Shown here piece after piece: positions 55,068 to 64,000 of a stretch of DNA of 64,000 nucleotides. Positions within the stretch are counted from its first letter, which is position 1, and each line of letters begins with the position of its first letter. A program made the position numbers and the translations under genes. Source of the DNA: Acinetobacter shaoyimingii (GTDB taxonomy: Bacteria; Pseudomonadota; Gammaproteobacteria; Pseudomonadales; Moraxellaceae); the NCBI RefSeq assembly GCF_011578045.1, contig NZ_CP049801.1:1364001-1428000 (forward strand), written 5' to 3'. Below the pieces are notes generated by a model, which saw only the letters and a program-made list of their open reading frames with translations, ran no database searches and was not told the origin of the DNA.

Positions 55068-55925
55068 TTAAGCTTGCAGTGAAGCCTTAACTTGATCTTG
55101 AATTGAAGTCGTTGCACGACCAATGAGGTTTTCTAGATCTTTACTCTCACTAAACATTGCGCCTTTTTGTGTTTGCACATCTGCATCAACGATAACATCA
55201 ACCAAGCCTGCAGGAAGACCAGCCGCAGTGAGTGCCTGTGTGTAATCTTCAGCACTGATGTTTTGATATTGAACTGTTTTGCCAGATGCTTGCGAAATAT
55301 ATGATGCTAAATCTGCCAAAGTGAAACTGGTTGAGCTCGCAAGCTCATACGTTTGATTATCATGATCATCCGACAACAAAACTTTGGCAGCTGCTTCTGC
55401 ATAGTCTTGACGCGCAGCTGAACTGATACGACCAGTCCCCGCAGCACCATACAAGATGCCAGTTTCAACTGCATGTGCGACGCTGGCAAGATAGTTTTCG
55501 TTGTACCAGTTGTTGCGCAAGAAGGTATACGTTAAACCACTTGCTTGAATGAATGCTTCCGTTTCACGATGCTCTTGAGATAAACCAAGTGGTGAGGTGT
55601 CTGCACGAAGTAAGCTGGTATAAGCAATATAAGGTACTTGAGCCTGTTGAGCAGCTTCAATCACTGCTTTATGTTGCGGTGTACGGCGACCAATTTCATT
55701 TGCAGAAATAAGAAGTAATTTATCTATACCTTTAAGTGCAGGTACTAAGCTTTCAGGTTGATCATAATCAAAATGGCGAATTTCAACGCCTTGTTGAATC
55801 AATTGAGTTGCTTTATTTGAATCACGCACTAAAGCAACAATATTTTGCGCTTGAGTCTGTTTTAATAATGATTCGATTACAAGTTGTCCAAGTTGCCCAG
55901 TCGCACCAGTAATTGCAATTTTCAT
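55068..55925 (-). CDS. NmrA/QorB-like NAD(P)H-dependent oxidoreductase
   Basis: A 285-residue atypical short-chain dehydrogenase close to E. coli YtfG (QorB). KIAITGATGQLGQLVIESLL is the NAD(P)-binding loop; YIAYTSLLRADTSPLGLSQE and YTFLRNNWYNENYL are typical of the family. Such enzymes reduce quinones with NADPH, though some members are redox sensors. It is divergent from an HxlR-family regulator, the same pairing as ytfG/ytfH, so control by that regulator is likely. Confidence 0.87.
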   Translation of the reverse strand: MKIAITGATGQLGQLVIESLLKQTQAQNIVALVRDSNKATQLIQQGVEIRHFDYDQPESLVPALKGIDKLLLISANEIGRRTPQHKAVIEAAQQAQVPYIAYTSLLRADTSPLGLSQEHRETEAFIQASGLTYTFLRNNWYNENYLASVAHAVETGILYGAAGTGRISSAARQDYAEAAAKVLLSDDHDNQTYELASSTSFTLADLASYISQASGKTVQYQNISAEDYTQALTAAGLPAGLVDVIVDADVQTQKGAMFSESKDLENLIGRATTSIQDQVKASLQA

Positions 55926-55985
55926 AATATTTACCTTTTAAATTGATTGTTTTGTGTACTTGATGAACAAATCATAGTATAGTAG

Positions 55986-56020
55986 CTTACTAAATGTAAG
56001 TACGTACCAAAAAGTAAGTA
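55986..56020. promoter_or_regulatory. Candidate HxlR operator between qorB-like and hxlR-like genes
   Basis: A dyad CTTAC-TAAAT-GTAAG at 55986-56000 and a second GTAAGTA copy 18 bases after the first one (55996-56002 and 56014-56020) lie between the divergent genes. The spacing of one or two helical turns suits a dimeric winged-helix regulator. Confidence 0.5.
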
Positions 56021-56053
56021 TGAAAAAGTTGAAAAAAATTTTGGAGTGAGAAA

Positions 56054-56422
56054 TTGAACAGTCAATATTCAAATAGTGATTTGCTTGGACAGGTTCTGTC
56101 CAATCAGTGTCCATCACGTGAAATTCTAGAGCATTTAACCACCAAATGGTCTGTGCTGGTTTTGCGTTGTTTAAGCGAAGGTGTACATCGCTTTAGTGAA
56201 TTGCGTCAGCGTATAGAAGGGGTCAGCGAAAAAATGCTCGCTCAGACGTTAAAAACGTTGGAAGCGGATGGTTTTATTATTCGTACAGTGTATCCCGTTG
56301 TGCCACCCAAAGTAGAATATCAGTTGACGATCTTAGGATCACAAGCAGCCAGCAAGTTGGTGAATTTAATTGAATGGATCGAGCGGAATTTGCCTGAAAT
56401 TATGGAAAATAAAAAATTTTAG
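56054..56422 (+). CDS. HxlR-family transcriptional regulator
   Basis: A 122-residue winged-helix regulator. NQCPSREILEHLTTKWSVLV is the family start, with the conserved Cys in QCPSR that in related regulators senses oxidants or electrophiles. GVHRFSELRQRIEGVSEKML, then LAQTLKTLEADGFI is the DNA-recognition region. The TTG start has GGAG upstream. It diverges from the QorB-like oxidoreductase, its probable target. Confidence 0.88.
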   Translation: MNSQYSNSDLLGQVLSNQCPSREILEHLTTKWSVLVLRCLSEGVHRFSELRQRIEGVSEKMLAQTLKTLEADGFIIRTVYPVVPPKVEYQLTILGSQAASKLVNLIEWIERNLPEIMENKKF

Positions 56423-56572
56423 ATCTTAATTTATAAATTTATTTGAAACCAATATTATTTCTATTGAAGTTTTTCTTAAAGGTAATGTATGTTGTAAAGT
56501 ATTGGTAAATATTAATATTTTAAAAAAAATTGTATTAAGTTTAAGCATGTTTACTATATAATTATTTATTTA

Positions 56573-57546
56573 ACCCGAATCCTGCTTAAGCCGATGACTC
56601 CATAATTTGAATCGTTGGCTTATTTCGATGGGTTAATTGATATGCACATAACGAAGCATAAATTCCGCTGAGAAATCCATAAGTACTACGTGCTTTACTC
56701 GTCACTAAATGATATTGCCCTTTCAATAAGCTGAATAATGTTTCTATCTTATTGCGTTGCCTTAGGTGATATTCATCTGATGCACTGAGTTGAACAGATT
56801 CCATGTTCCTCCGATGATAAGTAATTAAATCAATACTTTGAAATTGCAGCCTGCGCTTTAATTCTTGGCTGATGTAGCCTCGATCCCCGTAAATTTTTCC
56901 TTTTAGGCCATCAACTAATTGCTCAACCATTTTTATGTCAGCAACATGTCCATTCGATAAAGCAGAACAGGTAATTTCACCAAATTGATTCATCGCAATA
57001 TGTAATTTACAGCCATAGAACCAGCCCATTGAGCTTCTACCGCGTGATGCAATTTGGACTAATGATTTATGGCGTTGAATACGTTGATTTTTACAAACTG
57101 GAAGAGTTGTTGAATCAATCCATAAATATTGTGTTTCTTGACCTTTCATCAGCGCCACATGCAAAGCGTGTAGAGCCAATTGGTGCATATTGATCAGATG
57201 AATCATCCTTTGATAGCAAGGCAAGTATTTAAATAAATAGCTTTTATCTTCTTTTAACCAAGTGAAAAAGGCTTTGAAATTAGTGAAATGAGAGGATTTA
57301 TACCAAATAGCAATAAAGATAATTTCTGAAAGACTGAGTTGAGCAACTCGGATTCTTGAAAGTTTGCCATCTTGCTTGAGAAATTTCCAATAAGTTGCTT
57401 CAAATTGTAGAAAAAAGTCATCAATTAAGCAGAATAATTCGGTACTATTGAACATTAGGACTAGGGTTGTGAGTTTGGTGTGGTAACTCAACTGATGGCT
57501 CTAGTCCTTCTATTTTTCAAGTCAATTTCTTATCCGCGATTCGGGT
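56573..57546 (-). mobile_element. IS982-family insertion sequence, complete
   Basis: A 974-bp element with terminal inverted repeats of about 18 bp (14 matches). Both ends read ACCCGAATC inward, then CTGCTTAAG on the left and GCGGATAAG on the right. A 6-bp direct repeat TATTTA flanks it at 56567-56572 and 57547-57552, consistent with target duplication, although the site is A/T-rich. It holds one intact transposase, so it may still be mobile. Confidence 0.93.
56586..57455 (-). CDS. IS982-family transposase
   Basis: A DDE transposase of about 289 residues. Catalytic residues from this start are Asp114 (LWIDSTTLP), Asp191 (IYGDRGYIS) and Glu238 (RNKIETLFSLLKGQ), in the usual IS982 spacing. The frame is open to 57491, but the MFNSTELFCLIDDFFLQF start at 57455 matches relatives I recall from Acinetobacter. 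There is no frameshift or stop. It points toward the hxlR-like gene, away from the cold-shock/Excalibur gene. Confidence 0.93.
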   Translation of the reverse strand: MFNSTELFCLIDDFFLQFEATYWKFLKQDGKLSRIRVAQLSLSEIIFIAIWYKSSHFTNFKAFFTWLKEDKSYLFKYLPCYQRMIHLINMHQLALHALHVALMKGQETQYLWIDSTTLPVCKNQRIQRHKSLVQIASRGRSSMGWFYGCKLHIAMNQFGEITCSALSNGHVADIKMVEQLVDGLKGKIYGDRGYISQELKRRLQFQSIDLITYHRRNMESVQLSASDEYHLRQRNKIETLFSLLKGQYHLVTSKARSTYGFLSGIYASLCAYQLTHRNKPTIQIMESSA

Positions 57547-57573
57547 TATTTATGAATAATTAAAGATAGTCTG

Positions 57574-58164
57574 ATGTTTTGTGAAGGCGTTGTAAAAGCA
57601 TATAACGAAGATAGAGGTTTTGGTTTTATTCAGGTTGAAAATCAACAGAAAGATTTATTTTTCCATATTAAAGATTTTCCTCATAGACATATTCAACCAA
57701 GAGTTGGTGAGAAACTTAAGTTCAGAATATCTCATGATAATAGTGGTAAAGCCAAAGCAGAAAATATAATTCGTTTAGATATGAAGGTTAAAGAAAGCTC
57801 AAATATAAATACACCTTTAACTTATTCAAAAAAACGTATTAAAAAAAATACACCATCAAAGAGTTTTAATTTTTGGGATTTACTATCTGGTGTTGTTATT
57901 ATTGTTATTTTTTTTGCATTAATTGTTCCTTATATATCAAAAATTTATAAAAGACAAAAGTTGAAATGGCAGACATCTGAATCAGTAAGTATTGTTTCTT
58001 CTGCAAGTGATAATGTTACAAATTCACATTTCAGTTGTGATGGACGTATACATTGTAGTCAAATGAAATCCCGTGATGAGGCTTTATTCTTTATTAATAA
58101 TTGTCCTGGCACTCGTATGGATGGCGATGGGGATGGGGACCCATGTGAGAGTCAATTTCGTTAA
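57574..58164 (+). CDS. Cold-shock domain / membrane helix / Excalibur fusion protein
   Basis: A 196-residue three-part protein. Residues 1-66 form a cold-shock domain with RNP1-like GFGFIQV and RNP2-like DLFFHI, which bind single-stranded nucleic acid. Residues 101-121 are one membrane helix (WDLLSGVVIIVIFFALIVPY). Residues 152-193 are an Excalibur calcium-binding domain with four cysteines (CDGRIHCS, NCPGT, DPCES) and the DxDxDGD run at 183-189. The cold-shock part should be cytoplasmic and the Excalibur part periplasmic. The IS982 element ends 27 bases upstream, so its promoter may be altered. Confidence 0.85.
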   Translation: MFCEGVVKAYNEDRGFGFIQVENQQKDLFFHIKDFPHRHIQPRVGEKLKFRISHDNSGKAKAENIIRLDMKVKESSNINTPLTYSKKRIKKNTPSKSFNFWDLLSGVVIIVIFFALIVPYISKIYKRQKLKWQTSESVSIVSSASDNVTNSHFSCDGRIHCSQMKSRDEALFFINNCPGTRMDGDGDGDPCESQFR

Positions 58165-58242
58165 ATGGAGATATCGCATCTATATTGTTTAAAAGTCGAA
58201 AGATTCAAGGATATTTTTCGACTTTTATCTGTCGATAAAGCT

Positions 58243-59430
58243 TTATATCTTCTGATTCATCTTCCAAAAATCTAAGCGATCGATTAGTAAAATACCAATC
58301 GAAAAGAATAAACCGAGTACGACGCAACCGATCCATTGGTAATGTTCCCATGCATATACAGCACCGAGTGAACCGAGTGCGGCGCCTGAGAAATAGATGG
58401 TCATATAAACAGCATTAATACGTGATCTGGCTTTAGCATCTATACGGTATACTAAGTTCTGATTTAAGACGTGGAATGCAGTTAAACCGAAGTAACTCAT
58501 TAAAACGCCAACCGCATAAATCCAAATATTTTGCTGTGCAAAAAATAGCGGTATGCAAGAAAATAACATCAATGTAACACAAAGTTTTGCAACAAAATTT
58601 TCTTTGCCAATGCCTACGGTCTTACCTGACCAACTCGAAGAATAAATTCCAATAATACCGAGCAAACCAAATAACCCAATTTCAAAATCATTGAAAAAAT
58701 AAGGTGCTGAACCTAAAACGAAGGTCATTGAAGTAAAGACCATGGATAAAATGCCAAAGCCAAGCGCACCTGCACAAGCACGACGAATTAAATGCGGATT
58801 ATGTCGTGCAATTTTAAAGAGTGATTGATAAATACTGACAATATTTAAGCCTGATTGGGGGGCGGTGTTGGGAAGTTTACGCCACATTAACGTTGCAAAT
58901 AGCAGAGTAATGATTCCGCTACTTATATAAACACCTTCCCATGACCAATAGGTCGAAACAAAGCCTGCGAATGTACGGGATAAGATAATTCCCATGACTA
59001 AACCGCTCATAAGTCTACCAATGATTGCAGCACTAGATTCAGGCGGGCTGATTGATGAAGCAAAGGGAATGAGGACTTGAGCTGAAATTGCCCCGAATGT
59101 TGCACAAAGGGTAAAGAAATACAGTGCAGCTAATGTCGTACTGAAGGAAAGTAAAATTTGAGATATGCCAGCCAAAACCATTAAGCTGACAATGAGTCTG
59201 CGTTTATTGAGTAAATCACCTAAGGGAACCAAAAGTATCAAGCCCAACCCGTAGCCGACTTGGGCGAGTACAACGGCAAAACCGGCTTGACTGGGTGTTA
59301 TGCTTAAACTTTTTGCGATGGAATAAATTAAGGGCTGGTTAAAATATGCTGACCCTGCACAAAGACCACATGCCACTGCCATGAGTAAAATGAATTGTGT
59401 AGACAAAGCAAATGACGGATTCCTTTCCAT
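58243..59430 (-). CDS. MFS transporter, DHA-type efflux or sugar-efflux family
   Basis: An inner-membrane protein of about 395 residues and twelve helices. AYFNQPLIYSIAKSLSITPS, then GYGLGLILLVPLGDLLNKRR shows the motif A loop (GDLLNKRR), and GRLMSGLVMGIILSRTFAGF is the motif C region of proton-driven antiporters. The frame runs on to a TTG at 59484, but the ATG at 59430 (MERNPSFALST) gives the normal short N-terminus. The substrate is unknown. It is monocistronic. Confidence 0.85.
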   Translation of the reverse strand: MERNPSFALSTQFILLMAVACGLCAGSAYFNQPLIYSIAKSLSITPSQAGFAVVLAQVGYGLGLILLVPLGDLLNKRRLIVSLMVLAGISQILLSFSTTLAALYFFTLCATFGAISAQVLIPFASSISPPESSAAIIGRLMSGLVMGIILSRTFAGFVSTYWSWEGVYISSGIITLLFATLMWRKLPNTAPQSGLNIVSIYQSLFKIARHNPHLIRRACAGALGFGILSMVFTSMTFVLGSAPYFFNDFEIGLFGLLGIIGIYSSSWSGKTVGIGKENFVAKLCVTLMLFSCIPLFFAQQNIWIYAVGVLMSYFGLTAFHVLNQNLVYRIDAKARSRINAVYMTIYFSGAALGSLGAVYAWEHYQWIGCVVLGLFFSIGILLIDRLDFWKMNQKI

Positions 59431-59658
59431 GTGAATAACTTTACTGAATATTTTGTTGCATACTACTATAGGTATCGAATTCAAATTTCAAAAATAACTA
59501 AAAACAATGATCTAAGTGTTTATATCTATATATTGTGATTTATTTGTCCGTAATCGATCGAAATATAAAGAAAGTGAATGGTCTTCATGGAATAGTGAAC
59601 AAATATAGTCGAGAAATTCTTTAAAATATGGCAGAATATGCGGTTTTAAAGTATTTAG

Positions 59659-60885
<1,227 letters not shown>

Positions 60886-60914
60886 TCTTTGATAGAAGTG
60901 CAACTGAGGACAAG

Positions 60915-62048
60915 ATGATAGAAGTGGAAGATGGGCAACGTCAGCTCAAGGATTGTAAAAGAATCGTTGTTAAAATCGGATCATCTTTACTCACAGCAAA
61001 TGGGCAAGGTTTAGATTTAGACGCAATTTCGCATTGGGCGAATCAAATTGCAGATCTACACAATGCAGGACACGAGATTATTCTGGTGTCATCAGGTGCT
61101 GTGGCTGAAGGTATGGTTCGGATGAAGCTCGATAGCCGACCCACAGATCTTCCCAGTCTTCAGGCATGCGCTGCCATTGGTCAAATGGGTTTAATTCAAA
61201 CGTGGTCGAGTGTTTTGTTAAGTCATGACATTCAAACTGCGCAAGTCTTATTAACTCATGATGATTTGGCAGATCGTCGTCGATATTTAAACTCATGTGA
61301 TGCTTTGCAACATTTAATCGATTGGCGTGTGATTCCAGTGATCAATGAGAATGACACGGTGTCGACCGATGAAATTCGCTTTGGTGACAATGACACACTT
61401 GCTGCCATGGTGGCAGGTCAGGTTCATGCAGATTTGTTGATTATTTTGACAGATCAGCAAGGCATGTTTGACTCAGACCCACGCTCAAATCCGAATGCGA
61501 AATTGTTCTCGACGGTTCGTGCTTTAGATGAAAGTCTGTTTGACATGGCTGGTGGTGGCGGTAAGTTTGGTCGTGGTGGTATGTTGACCAAGGTTCGTGC
61601 TGCTCGACTGGCTGCGAAATCAGGTTGTCCAACACTGATTGCCAGTGGTGATAGTGACAATGTGCTTGCACGTCTCATGGCGGGCGAGATGTTAGGGACA
61701 CTGTTTATTACTGACAATGACCGCATGACCGCACATCAGCAGTGGTTAGCAGCGCATTTACAAACTGCAGGTCGTTTGGTGATTGATGATGGTGCAGTGA
61801 AAGCCATTAAAGAGAACCACCGAAGTTTATTGCCTGTGGGTGTTAAGGCGGTTGAAGGGCATTTTGAACGTGGTGATGTGGTTGAGTGTGTTGATAAAGA
61901 CGGTGGGCGTGTTGCAGTAGGACGTGTGAACTTTAGTTCGCGTTCGGCTGAACTGGTCAAAGGTTTGTCTTCTGACAAAGTGCATCAAGTTTTAGGCGAA
62001 GCACGTTCTCTAGAGATGATTCATCGAAACCATATGGCGATTTATTGA
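60915..62048 (+). CDS. proB: Glutamate 5-kinase ProB
   Basis: Phosphorylates glutamate, the first and feedback-regulated step of proline synthesis. The 377-residue protein has the amino-acid kinase domain ([55 protein letters not shown]) and a C-terminal PUA domain from about residue 285 ([15 protein letters not shown] ... [12 protein letters not shown]). It follows obgE, and a terminator closes the transcript. Confidence 0.97.
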   Translation: MIEVEDGQRQLKDCKRIVVKIGSSLLTANGQGLDLDAISHWANQIADLHNAGHEIILVSSGAVAEGMVRMKLDSRPTDLPSLQACAAIGQMGLIQTWSSVLLSHDIQTAQVLLTHDDLADRRRYLNSCDALQHLIDWRVIPVINENDTVSTDEIRFGDNDTLAAMVAGQVHADLLIILTDQQGMFDSDPRSNPNAKLFSTVRALDESLFDMAGGGGKFGRGGMLTKVRAARLAAKSGCPTLIASGDSDNVLARLMAGEMLGTLFITDNDRMTAHQQWLAAHLQTAGRLVIDDGAVKAIKENHRSLLPVGVKAVEGHFERGDVVECVDKDGGRVAVGRVNFSSRSAELVKGLSSDKVHQVLGEARSLEMIHRNHMAIY

Positions 62049-62064
62049 TTTACTAATCAGTAAT

Positions 62065-62097
62065 AAAAAAGCTAGATTAAATTAATCTAGCTTTTTT
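62065..62097 (+). terminator. Terminator of the obgE-proB transcript
   Basis: The stem AAAAAAGCTAGATT / AATCTAGCTTTTTT with a 5-nt loop lies 16 bases after the proB stop. Confidence 0.9.
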
Positions 62098-62221
62098 ATT
62101 TATGAAAATTACCAATAGTCATATTTACTACAACGTAAAATGTTTGATTAATTAATTTGCAGAAAGTAATATAATTTAATAATTGTATAAATATTAATTG
62201 TTTGTATTAATGTAAGTTGAG

Positions 62222-62902
62222 ATGGAAATGCAAAAAAAAATTGGGGTCATTTTAGTTGTATCATTTTTAACTGGTTGTGCAACACCAGTATATAACTATC
62301 AAGCTCAGTCAAAGCAAATGAGTAAACCTCCTATAGGCTCAATCAATACAGCCTATGTTGGTGATAAGATGTTAGAGCAAGGGGTATTTACCGATAGAGA
62401 AGTGTTAAGAGTAGATTCACCTACTAAAGTAAATATGTTTTATTCACTTACACCTGGTAATTATTTAAAAACTGGTCAGAGCAATCAGGGCATATTCTAT
62501 TCAGCATTTAACCAAATTGAAAATGGTGGAAATGTTCAAAAAAATCCGTTGGCTGATCCTATTAAAGCACTGATGTTAAGTGCTGATGGCAAATTATGTG
62601 TTGTATCAGTATTGAATGCAAAAAATTGTACGAATCAACATCAGGCTAAAACAAGTGTAGTAGGTGTTGCTTCAGATAATTCTTTTCAACAGACACTTAT
62701 CTATAGTGGTAAAGTTGGGCAAAAAATAAATATTGGATATAGGGAGTTTTCAAGTAATCTTGCTCGTCCTGCATTTAATAATGATGTCGAATATGATTTA
62801 AATGATTCTTTCGAAATAGGGTATAAAGGTGCTCTATTGGAAATTTTAGATGCAAATAATCAGAAGATTACATATAGAGTTATTAGAAATTTTAATAAGT
62901 AA
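62222..62902 (+). CDS. Putative lipoprotein of unknown function
   Basis: A 226-residue protein with signal MEMQKKIGVILVVSFLTGC and lipobox LTGC (Cys19); an ATG two codons later is an alternative start. The mature part starts ATPVYNYQAQSKQMS and contains FYSLTPGNYLKTGQSNQGIF, two cysteines (LCVVSVLNAKNC) and a strand-rich end (FEIGYKGALLEILDANNQKI). I recognise no family. It is flanked by terminators on both sides and is probably monocistronic. Confidence 0.7.
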   Translation: MEMQKKIGVILVVSFLTGCATPVYNYQAQSKQMSKPPIGSINTAYVGDKMLEQGVFTDREVLRVDSPTKVNMFYSLTPGNYLKTGQSNQGIFYSAFNQIENGGNVQKNPLADPIKALMLSADGKLCVVSVLNAKNCTNQHQAKTSVVGVASDNSFQQTLIYSGKVGQKINIGYREFSSNLARPAFNNDVEYDLNDSFEIGYKGALLEILDANNQKITYRVIRNFNK

Positions 62903-62939
62903 TTTACTTATATTTGAAAATTTTGATATTTTATTTCAG

Positions 62940-62961
62940 GCTCGCTTAAGCGAGCTTTTTT
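62940..62961 (+). terminator. Terminator of the 62222 lipoprotein gene
   Basis: GCTCGC-TTAA-GCGAGC followed by TTTTTT lies 37 bases past the stop codon. Confidence 0.9.
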
Positions 62962-63281
62962 ATTATTTTGAACTTTAGGCCAATCCATATCCTCATCAAC
63001 CATAAGTATGATCTGCTTTTGTTGTGTATTGGATTCCATCAATGAACACTAATAATCCAGAAAGACCATTGATAACTGCATCTTAATAGAAACTTTATTC
63101 AAAGTTGTTTATCGTCTTGGCATATAATTATAATTTGAAGCAACAAAGCTCCTGTAAAGGATCAAACCGATCCATCATTCTGAAATGATCAGTACATCAG
63201 GCGCATGAATCTTGATTTGAAGTAAGGCCATCAAACCCAAAGTTTGGATCAAGATCAAATTCAACAACGGAAAATAGAGTA
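62962..63281. other. Intergenic region before the lpxO-like gene
   Basis: About 320 bases with no convincing coding frame. TATAAT-like sequence near 63131 could be the promoter of the hydroxylase gene, with a weak -35. A short GGATC-AAACC-GATCC hairpin occurs near 63159. Confidence 0.45.
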
Positions 63282-64000
63282 ATGTTTAAGTGGATCATTT
63301 TGGCGATTTTTTTATTAACTTCTTTGTATACTCATTTTCGAGGTAAAAAGAGACTATCACTGTATCGGCAAATCTTTAATCACTCCACATTGTTCGCCCC
63401 AATCAATTTTTTAATGTACATCTTTTCCAAAGTACCGAATCAACCATTTATTGATAGTCAATATTTTAAAGACCTCAAAGTCTTGGATGAAAATTGGGAA
63501 ATGATTCGTACTGAAGCGCAAAAACTCTATGAACAAGGGGCAATCAAAGCGGCAAGTTCAGACAATGATGTCGGATTTAACTCATTTTTTAAAACAGGGT
63601 GGAAACGTTTTTATTTAAAATGGTATGAATCAGCACATCCTTCAGCGGCAGAGCTTTGCCCAAAAACGACTGCGTTACTGAAAACCTTGCCAAGCATTAA
63701 AGCTGCAATGTTTGCTGAACTTGCGCCGCATAGCCATCTCAATCCACATCGCGATCCCTTCGCTGGTTCATTGCGTTACCATTTAGGGTTAATTACTCCA
63801 AACGATGACCGTTGTTATATTGAAGTTGATGGTCAACGACACTCATGGAGAGACGGCAAAAGCGTTGTGTTTGACGAAACGTTTGTGCATTCTGCTGAAA
63901 ATGCGACTGATCAAAACCGTATTATTCTATTTTGCGATGTTGAGCGACCACTAACGAATGCATGGGCAGAGAAGTTTAATCATTGGTTCGGGCGTCATGT
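63282..64000 (+). CDS. lpxO: LpxO-like lipid A hydroxylase (aspartyl/asparaginyl beta-hydroxylase family), cut by the window end
   Basis: Only the first ~239 codons are present; the frame is open to the last base. The N-terminus is a membrane helix (MFKWIILAIFLLTSLYTHF), then the 2-oxoglutarate/Fe(II) oxygenase domain. Metal-site motifs are HLNPHRDPFAGSLRYHLGL (His and Asp of HxD) and the distal His in ETFVHSAEN, with a following NRIILFCDVERP. LpxO hydroxylates the secondary acyl chain of lipid A at the inner membrane, consistent with lipid A modification in Acinetobacter. Confidence 0.87.
   Translation, partial: MFKWIILAIFLLTSLYTHFRGKKRLSLYRQIFNHSTLFAPINFLMYIFSKVPNQPFIDSQYFKDLKVLDENWEMIRTEAQKLYEQGAIKAASSDNDVGFNSFFKTGWKRFYLKWYESAHPSAAELCPKTTALLKTLPSIKAAMFAELAPHSHLNPHRDPFAGSLRYHLGLITPNDDRCYIEVDGQRHSWRDGKSVVFDETFVHSAENATDQNRIILFCDVERPLTNAWAEKFNHWFGRH

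Overview
The window is a low-GC gammaproteobacterial chromosome segment that fits the genus Acinetobacter. Supporting this are the gene content and order (sbp-hydrolase-cysTWA-cysB, pabC-mltG-tmk, lepA-lepB-DUF4845-rnc-era-recO-pdxJ-miaE), single-domain NadM, the era-recO lipoprotein, an Acinetobacter-type IS982 element and a typical A/T-rich codon style. I cannot fix the species. Nearly everything is ordinary chromosomal housekeeping; there is one intact insertion sequence, one tRNA, and no prophage or CRISPR array.

Layout. 1-7.2 kb: a FAD aromatic-ring monooxygenase divergent from a LysR regulator, a NIF3-like small protein, a nitroreductase, an enoyl-CoA hydratase, NadM, and an ArgP/LysG-type regulator divergent from a LysE-type exporter. 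7.3-10.6 kb (minus): Bcp peroxiredoxin, a small secreted protein, queC, queE (7-deazaguanine synthesis) and dapD. 10.9-11.7 kb: an outer-membrane barrel. 12-17.5 kb (minus): the sulfate uptake locus sbp, an RBBP9-type hydrolase, cysT, cysW, cysA and the regulator cysB.

17.7-33.2 kb: pabC-mltG-tmk, a thioesterase, nadB (minus), a periplasmic HtrA protease, a lipoprotein, a second thioesterase, then the long plus-strand run lepA to miaE. This corresponds to the Pseudomonas nadB-algU-mucABCD-lepA-lepB-rnc-era-recO-pdxJ block with algU-mucABC absent. 33.2-43 kb: a large esterase-like lipoprotein containing a C8 tract, tRNA-Asn, several lipoproteins and hypothetical proteins, a secreted double VOC protein, a PaaI thioesterase, an aspartate aminotransferase and a 60-residue basic protein.

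43-54 kb: two tandem paralogous diguanylate cyclases with doubled PAS-like sensors, an FGSN-motif protein, uvrB, a lipocalin, an EamA/RarD transporter and a long-form GAPDH. 53.5-55 kb: an overlapping pair of membrane-anchored, beta-repeat proteins of unknown function, the most original-looking item here. 55-64 kb: a QorB-like reductase with a divergent HxlR regulator, a complete IS982-family element with terminal repeats and a 6-bp target duplication, a cold-shock/TM/Excalibur fusion protein just behind the IS, an MFS transporter, obgE-proB, a lipoprotein, and a 3'-truncated LpxO-like hydroxylase running off the window.

The candidates for something undescribed are the beta-repeat pair, the cold-shock/Excalibur fusion and the duplicated cyclases. 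I see no complete novel defence or mobile system. All functional calls rest on reading motifs and families by eye; no database search was run.
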